Source of the DNA: Sutcliffiella horikoshii
Lineage (GTDB): Bacteria; Bacillota; Bacilli; Bacillales; Bacillaceae_I
Reading direction: 5' to 3'
Length of the DNA: 64,000 nt
Assembly (NCBI RefSeq): GCF_008180725.1
Contig: NZ_VTEV01000011.1
Location: forward strand, 438 to 64,437
Within the stretch, counting starts at the first letter, position 1. The number at the start of each line of letters is the position of its first letter. Shown here piece by piece: positions 36,198-46,222 of this stretch. The notes beneath the pieces were generated by a model. That model was not told where the DNA came from, did not search any database, and saw nothing but the letters and a program-made list of their open reading frames with translations. The position numbers and the translations under genes are program-made.

Positions 36198-37718
36198 ATG
36201 ATTTATGCTAATCCAGGTGAAAAAGATTCAAAAGTTTCTTTTAAAAACCGGTATGATAACTATATTGGTGGCGAATGGGTCGCTCCGGTAAAAGGTGAAT
36301 ATTTTGAAAATGTCACTCCCGTTACAGGTCAGGTCTTTTGTGAAGTTGCCCGTTCTACTGCAGAAGACATTGAATTGGCATTGGATGCCGCACATAAAGC
36401 AAAATCAGCTTGGGGTCAAACCTCTGTAGCTGAAAGAGCCAACATTCTTAATAAAATTGCAGACCGTTTGGAAGAAAACTTGGAGATGCTTGCAGTTGCG
36501 GAAACGTGGGAGAACGGAAAACCAGTTCGTGAAACGATGGCAGCAGACCTCCCTCTTGCGGTTGATCACTTTAGATATTTTGCAGGTTGTATTAGAGCTC
36601 AGGAAGGATCGCTAGGAGAGATTGATAACGACACCATTGCTTACCACTTCCATGAACCACTAGGTGTAGTCGGACAAATAATTCCTTGGAATTTCCCGTT
36701 ACTAATGGCCACTTGGAAGCTTGCTCCAGCTCTGGCAGCTGGGAACTGTGTCGTTTTAAAACCTGCTGAGCAGACACCTGCTTCCATTATGGTTTTAACT
36801 GAGTTAATAGCAGACCTTCTACCTCCTGGTGTGTTAAATATCGTAAATGGATTTGGTGTGGAAGCTGGGAAACCATTAGCTTCTAGTGATAGAATAGCTA
36901 AAATTGCTTTTACAGGAGAAACAACAACAGGACGTCTTATCATGCAATATGCTTCTCAAAACATCATTCCGGTAACGCTTGAGCTTGGCGGAAAATCTCC
37001 GAATATCTTCTTTGAAGACGTGCTGGCTCATGATGATGATTTCTTTGATAAAGCAGTGGAAGGCTTTGTTATGTTTGCACTCAACCAAGGAGAAGTATGT
37101 ACATGTCCTTCCCGTGCCCTCATACATGAATCTATTTATGATAAGTTTATGGAGCGTGCACTTGAACGGGTTTCTCAAATCAAACAAGGAAATCCACTTG
37201 ATACGGAAACGATGATAGGAGCACAGGCCTCTTCTGAGCAGTTGGAAAAAATCCTCTCTTATCTTGAAATTGGGAAAGAGGAAGGTGCCGAACTACTTGC
37301 AGGCGGAGAACGAAATATGCTTGAAGGTGACCTAGCTAATGGATATTATGTAAAACCGACCGTTTTTAAAGGCGATAACAAAATGAGAATTTTCCAGGAA
37401 GAAATCTTTGGACCTGTTGTATCTGTCACCACCTTTAAAACAGCTGAAGAAGCATTGGAAATTGCAAATAACACCCTTTACGGGCTTGGTGCAGGAGTTT
37501 GGACTAGAGACGTAAATACTGCATATCGTTTCGGCCGCCAAATTGAAGCCGGTCGCGTATGGACAAACTGCTACCACGCATACCCTGCCAATGCGGCATT
37601 TGGCGGATATAAAATGAGTGGAATCGGGCGTGAAAACCATAAAATGATGCTATCCCACTACCAGCAAACGAAGAACCTTTTAGTAAGCTATAGTCCAAAA
37701 AAATTAGGATTCTTTTAA
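36198..37718 (+). CDS. NAD-dependent aldehyde dehydrogenase (AldB/ExaC-type)
   Basis: A 506-aa class 3-fold aldehyde dehydrogenase. Cofactor region [21 protein letters not shown], Glu base in [11 protein letters not shown], and catalytic Cys in [16 protein letters not shown]. The NQGEVCT context and the adjacent DUF779 gene are typical of acetaldehyde/short-chain aldehyde dehydrogenases of the ExaC/AldB group. AGGAGG 9 nt before ATG 36198 sets the start; the ATG at 36180 lies ahead of that site. A cre-like site suggests catabolite control. Confidence 0.9.
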   Translation: MIYANPGEKDSKVSFKNRYDNYIGGEWVAPVKGEYFENVTPVTGQVFCEVARSTAEDIELALDAAHKAKSAWGQTSVAERANILNKIADRLEENLEMLAVAETWENGKPVRETMAADLPLAVDHFRYFAGCIRAQEGSLGEIDNDTIAYHFHEPLGVVGQIIPWNFPLLMATWKLAPALAAGNCVVLKPAEQTPASIMVLTELIADLLPPGVLNIVNGFGVEAGKPLASSDRIAKIAFTGETTTGRLIMQYASQNIIPVTLELGGKSPNIFFEDVLAHDDDFFDKAVEGFVMFALNQGEVCTCPSRALIHESIYDKFMERALERVSQIKQGNPLDTETMIGAQASSEQLEKILSYLEIGKEEGAELLAGGERNMLEGDLANGYYVKPTVFKGDNKMRIFQEEIFGPVVSVTTFKTAEEALEIANNTLYGLGAGVWTRDVNTAYRFGRQIEAGRVWTNCYHAYPANAAFGGYKMSGIGRENHKMMLSHYQQTKNLLVSYSPKKLGFF

Positions 37719-37719
37719 G

Positions 37720-38049
37720 ATGGAAAAAGTACTGGCTACCGAAGCTGCCCTTGAATTAATTGAAAAGCTTGTAGGCAAACATGGACCTGTACTATTCCAT
37801 CAATCTGGTGGGTGCTGCGACGGCAGTTCCCCTATGTGTTATCCTATTGACGACTTTTTGATTGGCGATTCAGATGTCCTTCTTGGCGAAATAGGCGGTG
37901 CTCCCTTCTACATGAATAAAAAGCAGTATGAGTACTGGAAGCATACACAGCTCATTATTGATGTCGTACCTGGTAGAGGTGGCATGTTCTCTTTAGAAGG
38001 TCCAGAAGGTGTACGTTTCCTAACGAGATCAAAAGTGTTCCCAAAATGA
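37720..38049 (+). CDS. DUF779 protein, partner of aldehyde dehydrogenase
   Basis: A 109-aa protein starting 1 bp after the aldehyde dehydrogenase stop, so translation is coupled. It has the family's Cys motif SGGCCDGSSPMC and GPVLFHQSG at the N terminus; the clustered Cys may bind metal. DUF779 genes are commonly found beside this type of aldehyde dehydrogenase, but the function is unknown. Confidence 0.88.
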   Translation: MEKVLATEAALELIEKLVGKHGPVLFHQSGGCCDGSSPMCYPIDDFLIGDSDVLLGEIGGAPFYMNKKQYEYWKHTQLIIDVVPGRGGMFSLEGPEGVRFLTRSKVFPK

Positions 38050-38082
38050 AGAAAGGCGTCCGCATATGGACGCCTTTTTACA
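38050..38082 (+). terminator. Rho-independent terminator of the aldehyde dehydrogenase operon
   Basis: AAAGGCGTCC, loop GCATAT, GGACGCCTTT then T-run. Array 4 begins about 65 bp beyond it. Confidence 0.88.
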
Positions 38083-38141
38083 TATGTGATGGAAATATTG
38101 ATATACAGTTGATTTCATTCATCTTAAGGCTAAGAAACTAT

Positions 38142-38725
38142 TTTTGAGGACCTCTTTTTTCCTTCTGATTTCTCGTAACTAAGGTCCTCATATGGGCGAT
38201 GAGGACCTTTCTCCTGCTGATTTCTTGTCACGGAGGTCTTCATACGGTTGATGAGGACTTCTCTCCTCCTGATTTCTTGTCACGGAGGTCTTCATACGGT
38301 TGATGAGGACTTCTCTCCTTCCGATTTCTTGTCACGAAGGTCTTCATACGGTTGATGAGGACTTCTCTCCTCCTAATTTCTTGTTACCGAGGTCTTCATA
38401 GGGATGATGAGGACCTCTTTCCTTCTGATTTCTTGTCACGGAGGTCTTCATACGGTTGATGAGGACTTCTCTCCTCCTGATTTCTTGTCACGGAGGTCTT
38501 CATACGGTTGATGAGGACTTCTCTCCTCCTGATTTCTTGTCACGGAGGTCTTCATACGGTTGATGAGGACTTCTCTCCTCCCGATTTCTTGTCACGGAGG
38601 TCTTCATACGGTTGATGAGGGCTTCTCTCCTCCTGATTTCTTGTCACGGAGGTCTTCATTACAACGATGATGCCATTTCTTCTTCTAATTTCTTGTCAAT
38701 GAAGTCTTCATCCGGACGATCAAGA
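38142..38725. repeat. 52-bp palindromic tandem repeat array 4
   Basis: Ten units with left-arm ATG at 38199 + 52n up to 38667, plus a diverged unit before them (about 38144). Typical unit: left arm ATGAGGACTTCTCTCC, centre TCCTGATTTCTTGTCAC, right arm GGAGGTCTTCAT, spacer ACGGTTG. Several units are identical, so recent amplification is likely. The centre resembles that of array 1 (CGTCAC/TGTCAC), while arrays 2 and 3 have a TTCGTG/TTCCTG type. Confidence 0.93.
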
Positions 38726-38774
38726 ATTACTTTGAGACTATCCACAATTCGCTTATTTATAATTTCTTAAACAT

Positions 38775-38813
38775 TAAAAAAACCGGGCAAATTAACAGTT
38801 GCCCGGTTTTACT
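38775..38813 (-). terminator. Rho-independent terminator of the DUF3231 gene
   Basis: AAACCGGGCAA and TTGCCCGGTTT form an 11-bp stem with A/T runs on both sides, just after the minus-strand stop. It separates the gene from array 4. Confidence 0.88.
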
Positions 38814-39799
38814 TATTTTGTGCTTTTTAATGATTGCGGTGGTTCTTCCATCCAACCATTCTTAATCATTAACTGTCCACCATCTTTTGCATAATCAAAA
38901 ATATCTTTAGCAATCAAGGTCATTTTAGTAGGCAGATCCGAACGAAGACTGAATGATGTACCAAGGGCATTACTTGTAAGACCGAAGCTGCTGAGTAAGT
39001 TCGTCAGGTACATCATAAGCTTCTCTGAATAAGGCGATTCCGTTGATAAGGTTGGATTTCCCCAAGCAACTATTGGTGGCTGTATATCGCTCTTTAGAAG
39101 TATATCGCTGAAAGTATCAATAATTTGCTTCGCCAAGTCTTTTCCTTTTTCAAAGTATTTCTTCACTTCTTTGTCCTTGGTTACCTGTTCAAACCCTCGT
39201 AACAACTGAAAGCCAAGAACATTGGTTTCAATACCTTGATACAATAAAGAAAGTTCAATTGCATTCAATGGTCTCTTTTCACTGAATATATTAAGGCCTG
39301 CCATATAGCCTTCACCTTTTACAAACTCCACTTTTTCAGGCATTGGGATCATTGGGGGACGAGTAAGAACACCATCTTTCAATAAGAATTGAGTCGTGTC
39401 GTTATATGTATTGTGCGATACATCCAAAAATCTTTTATATAACTCGGTAATGTCTTGTCGATAAGACATGCTGACACTTAAAGCATTTAAACCAATTGTT
39501 ATTTTCATCATCACTCTTAAGAAAAGTGCATCGAAATACTGGTCATACAATGGCTTCGTAGGCAGTTTTACATCGCTTTCGACATACCCGACAGGCACCA
39601 CAATATTTTCTCGCTTAAAGAGTTCTGTTAGTTCATTTATAAAAATTATTTCGTAATCGTAGTAGGTTTGTACTAAATTGTGTACTTCTTCATTTTGTTT
39701 GTTCGCAAGAAAATGCTCTAAAAGCCTCGCCAGCATCGTTTTCTGTTGGTACGTCATCCACAAATTACCTATTTCAGATGATGACAACTGCTTATCCAT
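38813..39799 (-). CDS. DUF3231-family protein
   Basis: A 328-aa helical protein of two similar halves, each resembling a ferritin-like four-helix bundle (for example LARLLEHFLANKQNEEVHNL and YQGIETNVLGFQLLRGFEQV). The family is common in spore formers and distantly related to the CotF-like coat proteins; its function is unknown. GGGAGGGG lies before the ATG. Confidence 0.8.
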   Translation of the reverse strand: MDKQLSSSEIGNLWMTYQQKTMLARLLEHFLANKQNEEVHNLVQTYYDYEIIFINELTELFKRENIVVPVGYVESDVKLPTKPLYDQYFDALFLRVMMKITIGLNALSVSMSYRQDITELYKRFLDVSHNTYNDTTQFLLKDGVLTRPPMIPMPEKVEFVKGEGYMAGLNIFSEKRPLNAIELSLLYQGIETNVLGFQLLRGFEQVTKDKEVKKYFEKGKDLAKQIIDTFSDILLKSDIQPPIVAWGNPTLSTESPYSEKLMMYLTNLLSSFGLTSNALGTSFSLRSDLPTKMTLIAKDIFDYAKDGGQLMIKNGWMEEPPQSLKSTK

Positions 39800-39957
39800 T
39801 CAGACTTGCCCCTCCCTTGAAAATTTTTTTTAGTATATCCTCCAAAAATGAATGTTATTAAAATTATTATTACTTTTGTAAAAATGTAGACAACCCTCTC
39901 CCCTCTTTTGCATACACATTTAAGTAGAAGACAAGCAAAAGAAAGGGTGAGGTTTTG

Positions 39958-40410
39958 ATGAGGTTTTTTGTTATAAAGAAAAGCTTTCTTATTACGATTG
40001 TACTTTGTATTATCGCTGGGTTAGGCGGATGGTATGTGGTAAATAAAGGAGTAGTTCCCACCACAGGAAAACCATCTGAAGAAGAAAAATTGGTATATAA
40101 TATGATTACTTCTGAATTTACGACTAAATTGGATGATGGTACGGAAATAGAAGCATACCGTTTTGATCCTGGTACGATTACCGTACCAAAAGGCAAAGTA
40201 ATAACGTTAAGTATTTTTGGGGTAAATGGCAGTGAACATCCATATTCAATTGAAGGAACAGATATTAACGGGGTAATAAAAAAGGGTGAGGAAACTCTAA
40301 TTGATGTGAAATTTGATAAAGCAGGTGTATATAAACTAATCTGTTCAACCCATTCTCATCACAATGGACATCATAGCCCTCCAATGGTGGCTTATATCTA
40401 CGTCTATTAA
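39958..40410 (+). CDS. Membrane-anchored cupredoxin-like protein
   Basis: A 150-aa protein. Residues 8-28 form an N-terminal signal anchor, so the domain is extracellular. The C-terminal ~90 residues form a cupredoxin-type beta sandwich with likely copper ligands His94 (SEHPYSI), Cys129 and His132/134/135 (CSTHSHH), and Met143. The order His...Cys-x2-His...Met is that of a type 1 copper site. It may carry electrons or copper at the envelope. GGTGAGG 5 nt before the ATG sets the start. Confidence 0.75.
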   Translation: MRFFVIKKSFLITIVLCIIAGLGGWYVVNKGVVPTTGKPSEEEKLVYNMITSEFTTKLDDGTEIEAYRFDPGTITVPKGKVITLSIFGVNGSEHPYSIEGTDINGVIKKGEETLIDVKFDKAGVYKLICSTHSHHNGHHSPPMVAYIYVY

Positions 40411-40416
40411 ATTCAC

Positions 40417-42170
<1,754 letters not shown>

Positions 42171-42177
42171 AATTGTG

Positions 42178-42209
42178 AAAGGCCCTTTGGAATAAAAGGG
42201 CTTTTTTCG
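42178..42209 (+). terminator. Rho-independent terminator of the ABC-F gene
   Basis: GCCCTTT, loop GGAATA, AAAGGGC then T6. Confidence 0.8.
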
Positions 42210-42308
42210 AATTTTGAAACCTTTCTTGGCATTATTTCGTATTAGTATTACTCGCTTTTTACCTATATAATAATGAAGTTAATAACTTAGAATGAATGAG
42301 GTGTAGGC

Positions 42309-43409
42309 ATGCCGCAAACGAAGTGGTTTAAGGTTGGCTATGGAATTATTGTCATACTGTTAATTATTTTCTTAGCATCACTGGTAGATTTTATCTTCAC
42401 CCCTATCACCGTGATGATAAGCACGTTATTTGCTCCGATTATCCTTGCAGGTGTTCTTTACTATTTACTTAGACCCCTTGTAAACCTTGCTGCTCGCTAT
42501 GTTCCAAGAGGGATAGCTATTTTGAGCATATACCTTATGTTTATTGGACTAATTACCTTGTTATTGTTCTTTATTGGTCCAACTTTACAACAACAGGTTA
42601 ATAGTCTTGTAAAGAATACTCCAGGAATTATTAATGATATTAGAGATTACACAATCGAATTGCAAGAAAATGAATATGTTGCAAGGTTTCAGCAAAATGA
42701 AATGTTTTCTCTAGAAGAAATATCTGCAAAGCTTGCTGATAATCTTAATGCTTATGTTACTGCATTTGGATCAAACGTAGTGAATGTAATTAGCGCAATA
42801 ACGGGCTTTCTAATTTTACTGGTAATAATTCCTTTTGTTCTATTTTACATGCTAAAAGATGGCGACAGACTACCCGATCAAGTAATTAAAATAATACCGC
42901 GCCAACATGAACGGGAAGGAAGAAGTGTACTTAAAGATATGGATATTGCTTTAAGTTCTTATATTCAAGGCCAAATTATTGTCAGTGTATTTGTTGGAGT
43001 TTTAATTTATATTGGGTTCTTAATTATTGGACTTGAATATTCCCTAGTCTTAGCTTTGATTGCCATGTTTACAAATGTGATACCCTTTATTGGACCATTT
43101 ATCGGGACTATTCCAAGTGTCATCGTAGCCTTTTTTGATGAACCGATTATGGCCTTATGGGTACTCTTGGTAGTGGTAATTGTTCAGCAGATAGAGAGCA
43201 ATTTGATCTCGCCACAGGTTATGGGCAAGAAATTGGATGTTCACCCATTGACCATCATCCTACTCTTACTAGTCGCAAGCAAATTTGCAGGTTTGCTTGG
43301 TCTACTGCTTGCGGTACCAACTTATGCAGTTTCAAAAGTAATTGTACTGCATACCATACGATTTATTAAACTTAGAAAAGTAAAAGTAACGGAAGATTCG
43401 CTTCTATAA
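42309..43409 (+). CDS. AI-2E family membrane protein (YdbI/YueF-like)
   Basis: A 366-aa protein with about 8 membrane segments. Two or three lie at the N terminus, followed by an amphipathic extracytoplasmic region (about residues 90-165) and then the conserved C-terminal half with SSYIQGQIIVSVFVGVLIYIG and NLISPQVMGKKLDVHPL. The family includes AI-2 exporters and Na+/H+ antiporters, so substrate assignment is open. GAGGTG before the ATG supports the start. Confidence 0.87.
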   Translation: MPQTKWFKVGYGIIVILLIIFLASLVDFIFTPITVMISTLFAPIILAGVLYYLLRPLVNLAARYVPRGIAILSIYLMFIGLITLLLFFIGPTLQQQVNSLVKNTPGIINDIRDYTIELQENEYVARFQQNEMFSLEEISAKLADNLNAYVTAFGSNVVNVISAITGFLILLVIIPFVLFYMLKDGDRLPDQVIKIIPRQHEREGRSVLKDMDIALSSYIQGQIIVSVFVGVLIYIGFLIIGLEYSLVLALIAMFTNVIPFIGPFIGTIPSVIVAFFDEPIMALWVLLVVVIVQQIESNLISPQVMGKKLDVHPLTIILLLLVASKFAGLLGLLLAVPTYAVSKVIVLHTIRFIKLRKVKVTEDSLL

Positions 43410-43794
43410 ATACGTATAGTGTTTTAGTGGGTCATGGGGACGATTACCGAGGTTGACGCGGGTCATGGGGACACATAACCGGGGGTCCACTCGGCAATTG
43501 TCCGAAGTTTTTCGAAAGTTGACCAAAGTTTTTCCGATTTTGACCGAAGTTTTGGCAAAGTTGACCGAAGTTTTCCAAAAGTTGACCGAACGAAATTTTG
43601 AGGTGTCCGAAGGTCGTTGAAAGTTGACCGAACATGCACCTTCAAATGTCCAAACCCCTCTAAAAAAGCGAGAAAATTGTCCGAACCAAGGCTCGAAATG
43701 ACCGAACGATTAAAGACTCCCATTAAAACGAGTGTTTTCTCCCGTTTTTGTACAGATTGGTCGCCAATACACCGGCACCTTCTCTTCCATCCCA
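43410..43794. other. Intergenic repeat region, no supported gene
   Basis: 385 bp after the AI-2E gene. It starts with two copies of GGGTCATGGGGAC (43430 and 43455), then a 21-bp tandem repeat (separate entry), then about 170 bp with further dispersed TTGACCGAAC/CCGAAC words. Minus-strand frames here give FGQL repeats but have no ribosome site. Confidence 0.6.
43500..43604. repeat. 21-bp tandem repeat (GACCGAAGTTTT type)
   Basis: Five units start at 43500, 43521, 43542, 43563 and 43584, an exact 21-bp step. The core is TTGACCGAAGTTTT with a variable 7-bp part. The reverse strand would encode a 7-residue repeat (NFGQLxx), but no ribosome site precedes it. Confidence 0.8.
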
Positions 43795-43842
43795 AAAGCA
43801 TGGCATGAAAAGTTAATTTCACTTTCATGGCATGCTTTTTTA
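43795..43842. terminator. Strong hairpin terminator
   Basis: AAAAGCATGGCATGAAAAGT, loop TAATTTC, ACTTTCATGGCATGCTTTTTT: about 17 paired bases with one bulge and T/A runs on both sides. It lies upstream of the hemolysin III gene and downstream of the repeat region; which transcript it ends is not clear. Confidence 0.75.
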
Positions 43843-43925
43843 TTGGAAAAAAGTACTTATAGTTGTTATGATGGTATGTAACAAATCAGTTTAGTTCATT
43901 AAACAACAAAAGTGAGATGATAAAC

Positions 43926-44573
43926 ATGGCTCAAACACATACCTTTTCAAAAGGAGAAGAAATTGCAAATACAGTTACCCACGGGATAGGAATTTTAACG
44001 AGTATAGCAGCGCTTGTTTTATTGATTGTGTTTTCTGCAATCAACGGAACCCCTCTTCATCTGGCTACTTTTATCGTTTATGGTGTGACGATGATCATGC
44101 TTTACACAGCCTCAACCTTATTACATGCATTGCCGAAGGGTAAGGCTAAAAATGTTTTTGAAATTCTGGATCATTCTTCCATATACTTTTTTATTGCGGG
44201 AAGCTACACCCCGATTACCCTTATCATTATGGATGGTGCTTTAGGATGGACACTTTTTGGTATAGTATGGGGTCTGGCAATAGCAGGAACGGTATTTAAA
44301 GTGTTTTTTGTAAAAAGATTTATTTTGGCTTCTACCCTTCTTTATGTTTTGATGGGCTGGCTTGCAGTATTTGGTTGGGGTGATATTACTTCAACGGTCG
44401 GTACTGGCGGTATTGCTTTTCTTGTTGCTGGTGGGGTTGTTTATAGTATAGGAGCGGTTTTTTATGTTTGGCGGGCGTTTCCATATCATCATGCGGTTTG
44501 GCATATTTTTGTGTTAGGCGGGACTGTGCTCCATTTCTTTTTTGTTTTATTATATGTGTTACCTATACAATAA
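43926..44573 (+). CDS. Hemolysin III (TrhA/YplQ) family membrane protein
   Basis: A 215-aa protein with seven membrane segments and the PAQR-type metal motif: EEIANTVTHGIG (His), STLLHAL and DHSSIYFFIAGSYTPI, and the C-terminal HHAVWHIFVLGG. In B. subtilis, YplQ (TrhA) affects membrane fluidity/energetics; the hemolysin name is historical. ATG 43926 is preferred over the in-frame ATG at 43917, matching the usual family N terminus. Confidence 0.9.
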   Translation: MAQTHTFSKGEEIANTVTHGIGILTSIAALVLLIVFSAINGTPLHLATFIVYGVTMIMLYTASTLLHALPKGKAKNVFEILDHSSIYFFIAGSYTPITLIIMDGALGWTLFGIVWGLAIAGTVFKVFFVKRFILASTLLYVLMGWLAVFGWGDITSTVGTGGIAFLVAGGVVYSIGAVFYVWRAFPYHHAVWHIFVLGGTVLHFFFVLLYVLPIQ

Positions 44574-44607
44574 GCTGTCCAGGACTGAACTGGACAGCTT
44601 TTTTTAG
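44571..44607. terminator. Terminator between convergent genes
   Basis: AGCTGTCCAG, loop GACTGAA, CTGGACAGCT then T7; a perfect 10-bp stem. Confidence 0.88.
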
Positions 44608-46031
44608 TAGGTTGTAAATCGGAATATTTTTTGTAGTCGGTACATGGCTTTTTTTACGATAGGCATATCTTCTTTATAGGTTGCGTATGGTAGTGTGTAC
44701 ATCTCTTCCTCGTTGCTCCATAACCTCAAGTAATAATCATTCATGTCCTTGATAACCTGCTCGTTATTATTCGCAGTTATCTTAATGTCAGTTTCTAAAT
44801 TAAGATCATAGAGGTTCCTTCTCGTAAAGTTTGCTGATCCACCAATAATAGTGGATTTCTCCGCCCGTTTAAAGTAAATCATTTTAGGGTGATATTGCTC
44901 ACCTTGTGTATTGTACCATCTTAATTCAATATTCCCTTCTCCTTCTTCGATCATCTCTGCTGCAACTGGCCGGTTGGGAAGGCCGATTTTCTGTTGGCCG
45001 AATGCATGTTCATTAGGGTCAAGTATTAAATGAACGGTTACTCCCCGATCTGCAGCGGCAATTAATTCCTCTATGATTTTTCTTTCGGCTAAATAGAACA
45101 TCCCTACCCAGATTTCTTCCTTATCCTTGGACTCTTTTATTTCTTTGAGAACATGGTCTAGTATTTTCCTTTCCGTTAACAGCTGAACTGCAATGTCACC
45201 TTTCTTTGCCTGTCCAGTATACTTTGGTAAATTGCCTCCCCCGGAAAAATCGAGGATTGCCTGTTCCGTTTTTAAGATATCACCAATGATGTCTCCAGAC
45301 ACTTCAAAAGCTGTATTAGAATGAAGTCCGCTCGCATCATGCGGGTTTGCGGACGAGATGATGGCAGTTTTATCTGTCGCAATTACCTTTCGGTGGTTAG
45401 CTTTAATATTTAAGAGTTTTAGATAGGAGCGCACAGTTGTCTCAGGTGCATCTTTGGCCATCGGGTTTTTAATCCATCCTGAACCACCTTGACCGAACCA
45501 TTGGAAAAACACTCGCCAGACACCTGAATAAAGCGGATTGGAATCTCGCAATACTTTTACATTTGTCTCAATTACTCTAATTCCATTATCCTCAAGGATT
45601 GAGAGCTCTTCCGCTTCATGTGATCCATAAGTCGTATTGATTTCATCTGTTATGAATACAATGTCTAACGCCGGATTTTCTTTCTTTTTGGAAATTAGAC
45701 TTTCCATTAGATTTGAGCTTAACGGTGGATAATCCATTTCTCCATCATGATATCCATTGAATAAAAACATGTCTATTACGATAAATTCTTCTGCTTCTTC
45801 AATCACTTTATAGATTCGATCAAATATTTCGTGTTCCTTCTCAAGATTATCTTTCTCTCCATAAGTGATATCGTAGAGGAAATCTACTTCTGAAACATAG
45901 TGAACGTCTCCTTCAAAAGATACACCTTCAGGTAAAGGCTTATAACTATGATAGACACTGGTTATGATAACAATTGTAATAAGTATAAGAATAAAAGTCA
46001 GCATTTTATTTTTCTTTATAAAGTTCTTCAT
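44604..46031 (-). CDS. Phospholipase D-family protein, membrane anchored
   Basis: A 475-aa protein with an N-terminal anchor (about residues 11-28) and two PLD domains. HKD motif 1 is in NHRKVIATDKTAIISSANPHD, motif 2 in YHPKMIYF...TIIGGSANFTRRN. These His/Lys pairs form the catalytic site for phosphodiester transfer, for example a cardiolipin-synthase-like or phospholipase activity facing outside. AGGGGGA before ATG 46031 sets the start. A MITE-like repeat ends 52 bp upstream of it. Confidence 0.85.
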   Translation of the reverse strand: MKNFIKKNKMLTFILILITIVIITSVYHSYKPLPEGVSFEGDVHYVSEVDFLYDITYGEKDNLEKEHEIFDRIYKVIEEAEEFIVIDMFLFNGYHDGEMDYPPLSSNLMESLISKKKENPALDIVFITDEINTTYGSHEAEELSILEDNGIRVIETNVKVLRDSNPLYSGVWRVFFQWFGQGGSGWIKNPMAKDAPETTVRSYLKLLNIKANHRKVIATDKTAIISSANPHDASGLHSNTAFEVSGDIIGDILKTEQAILDFSGGGNLPKYTGQAKKGDIAVQLLTERKILDHVLKEIKESKDKEEIWVGMFYLAERKIIEELIAAADRGVTVHLILDPNEHAFGQQKIGLPNRPVAAEMIEEGEGNIELRWYNTQGEQYHPKMIYFKRAEKSTIIGGSANFTRRNLYDLNLETDIKITANNNEQVIKDMNDYYLRLWSNEEEMYTLPYATYKEDMPIVKKAMYRLQKIFRFTTY

Positions 46032-46082
46032 CTTGTTCCCCCTAAATGGTTGGCGAAAGACCAATTAACTCTCGTAAAAGCC

Positions 46083-46209
46083 GCTGTTGATTTCCGCAAA
46101 TGGCTTCGCTTTCCGCGGGGCGACCTTGAGCCTCCTCGCATTCGCTGCGGGGTCTCAACATTGTCGCTACTCCCCTCTAGAGTCTTCGCCTTTTGCTCCA
46201 ATCAACAGC
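46083..46209 (+). repeat. MITE-like dispersed repeat, copy d
   Basis: 127 bp with perfect 9-bp terminal inverted repeats GCTGTTGAT / ATCAACAGC. Core: GGCTTCGCTTTCCGCGGG, GAGCCTCCTCG, GGGGTCTCAA, CTACTCCCC, GAGTCTTCGCC, GCTCCAATC. It lies between the sugar dehydrogenase and PLD genes (both minus strand) and may carry or interrupt the PLD promoter. Confidence 0.83.
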
Positions 46210-46222
46210 TAGAATTTTTTAG

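Noticed and set aside
43444-43828. Minus-strand frames giving FGQL-type repeat proteins
   Set aside because: They run through a 21-bp DNA repeat, have no ribosome binding site and no recognisable domain.
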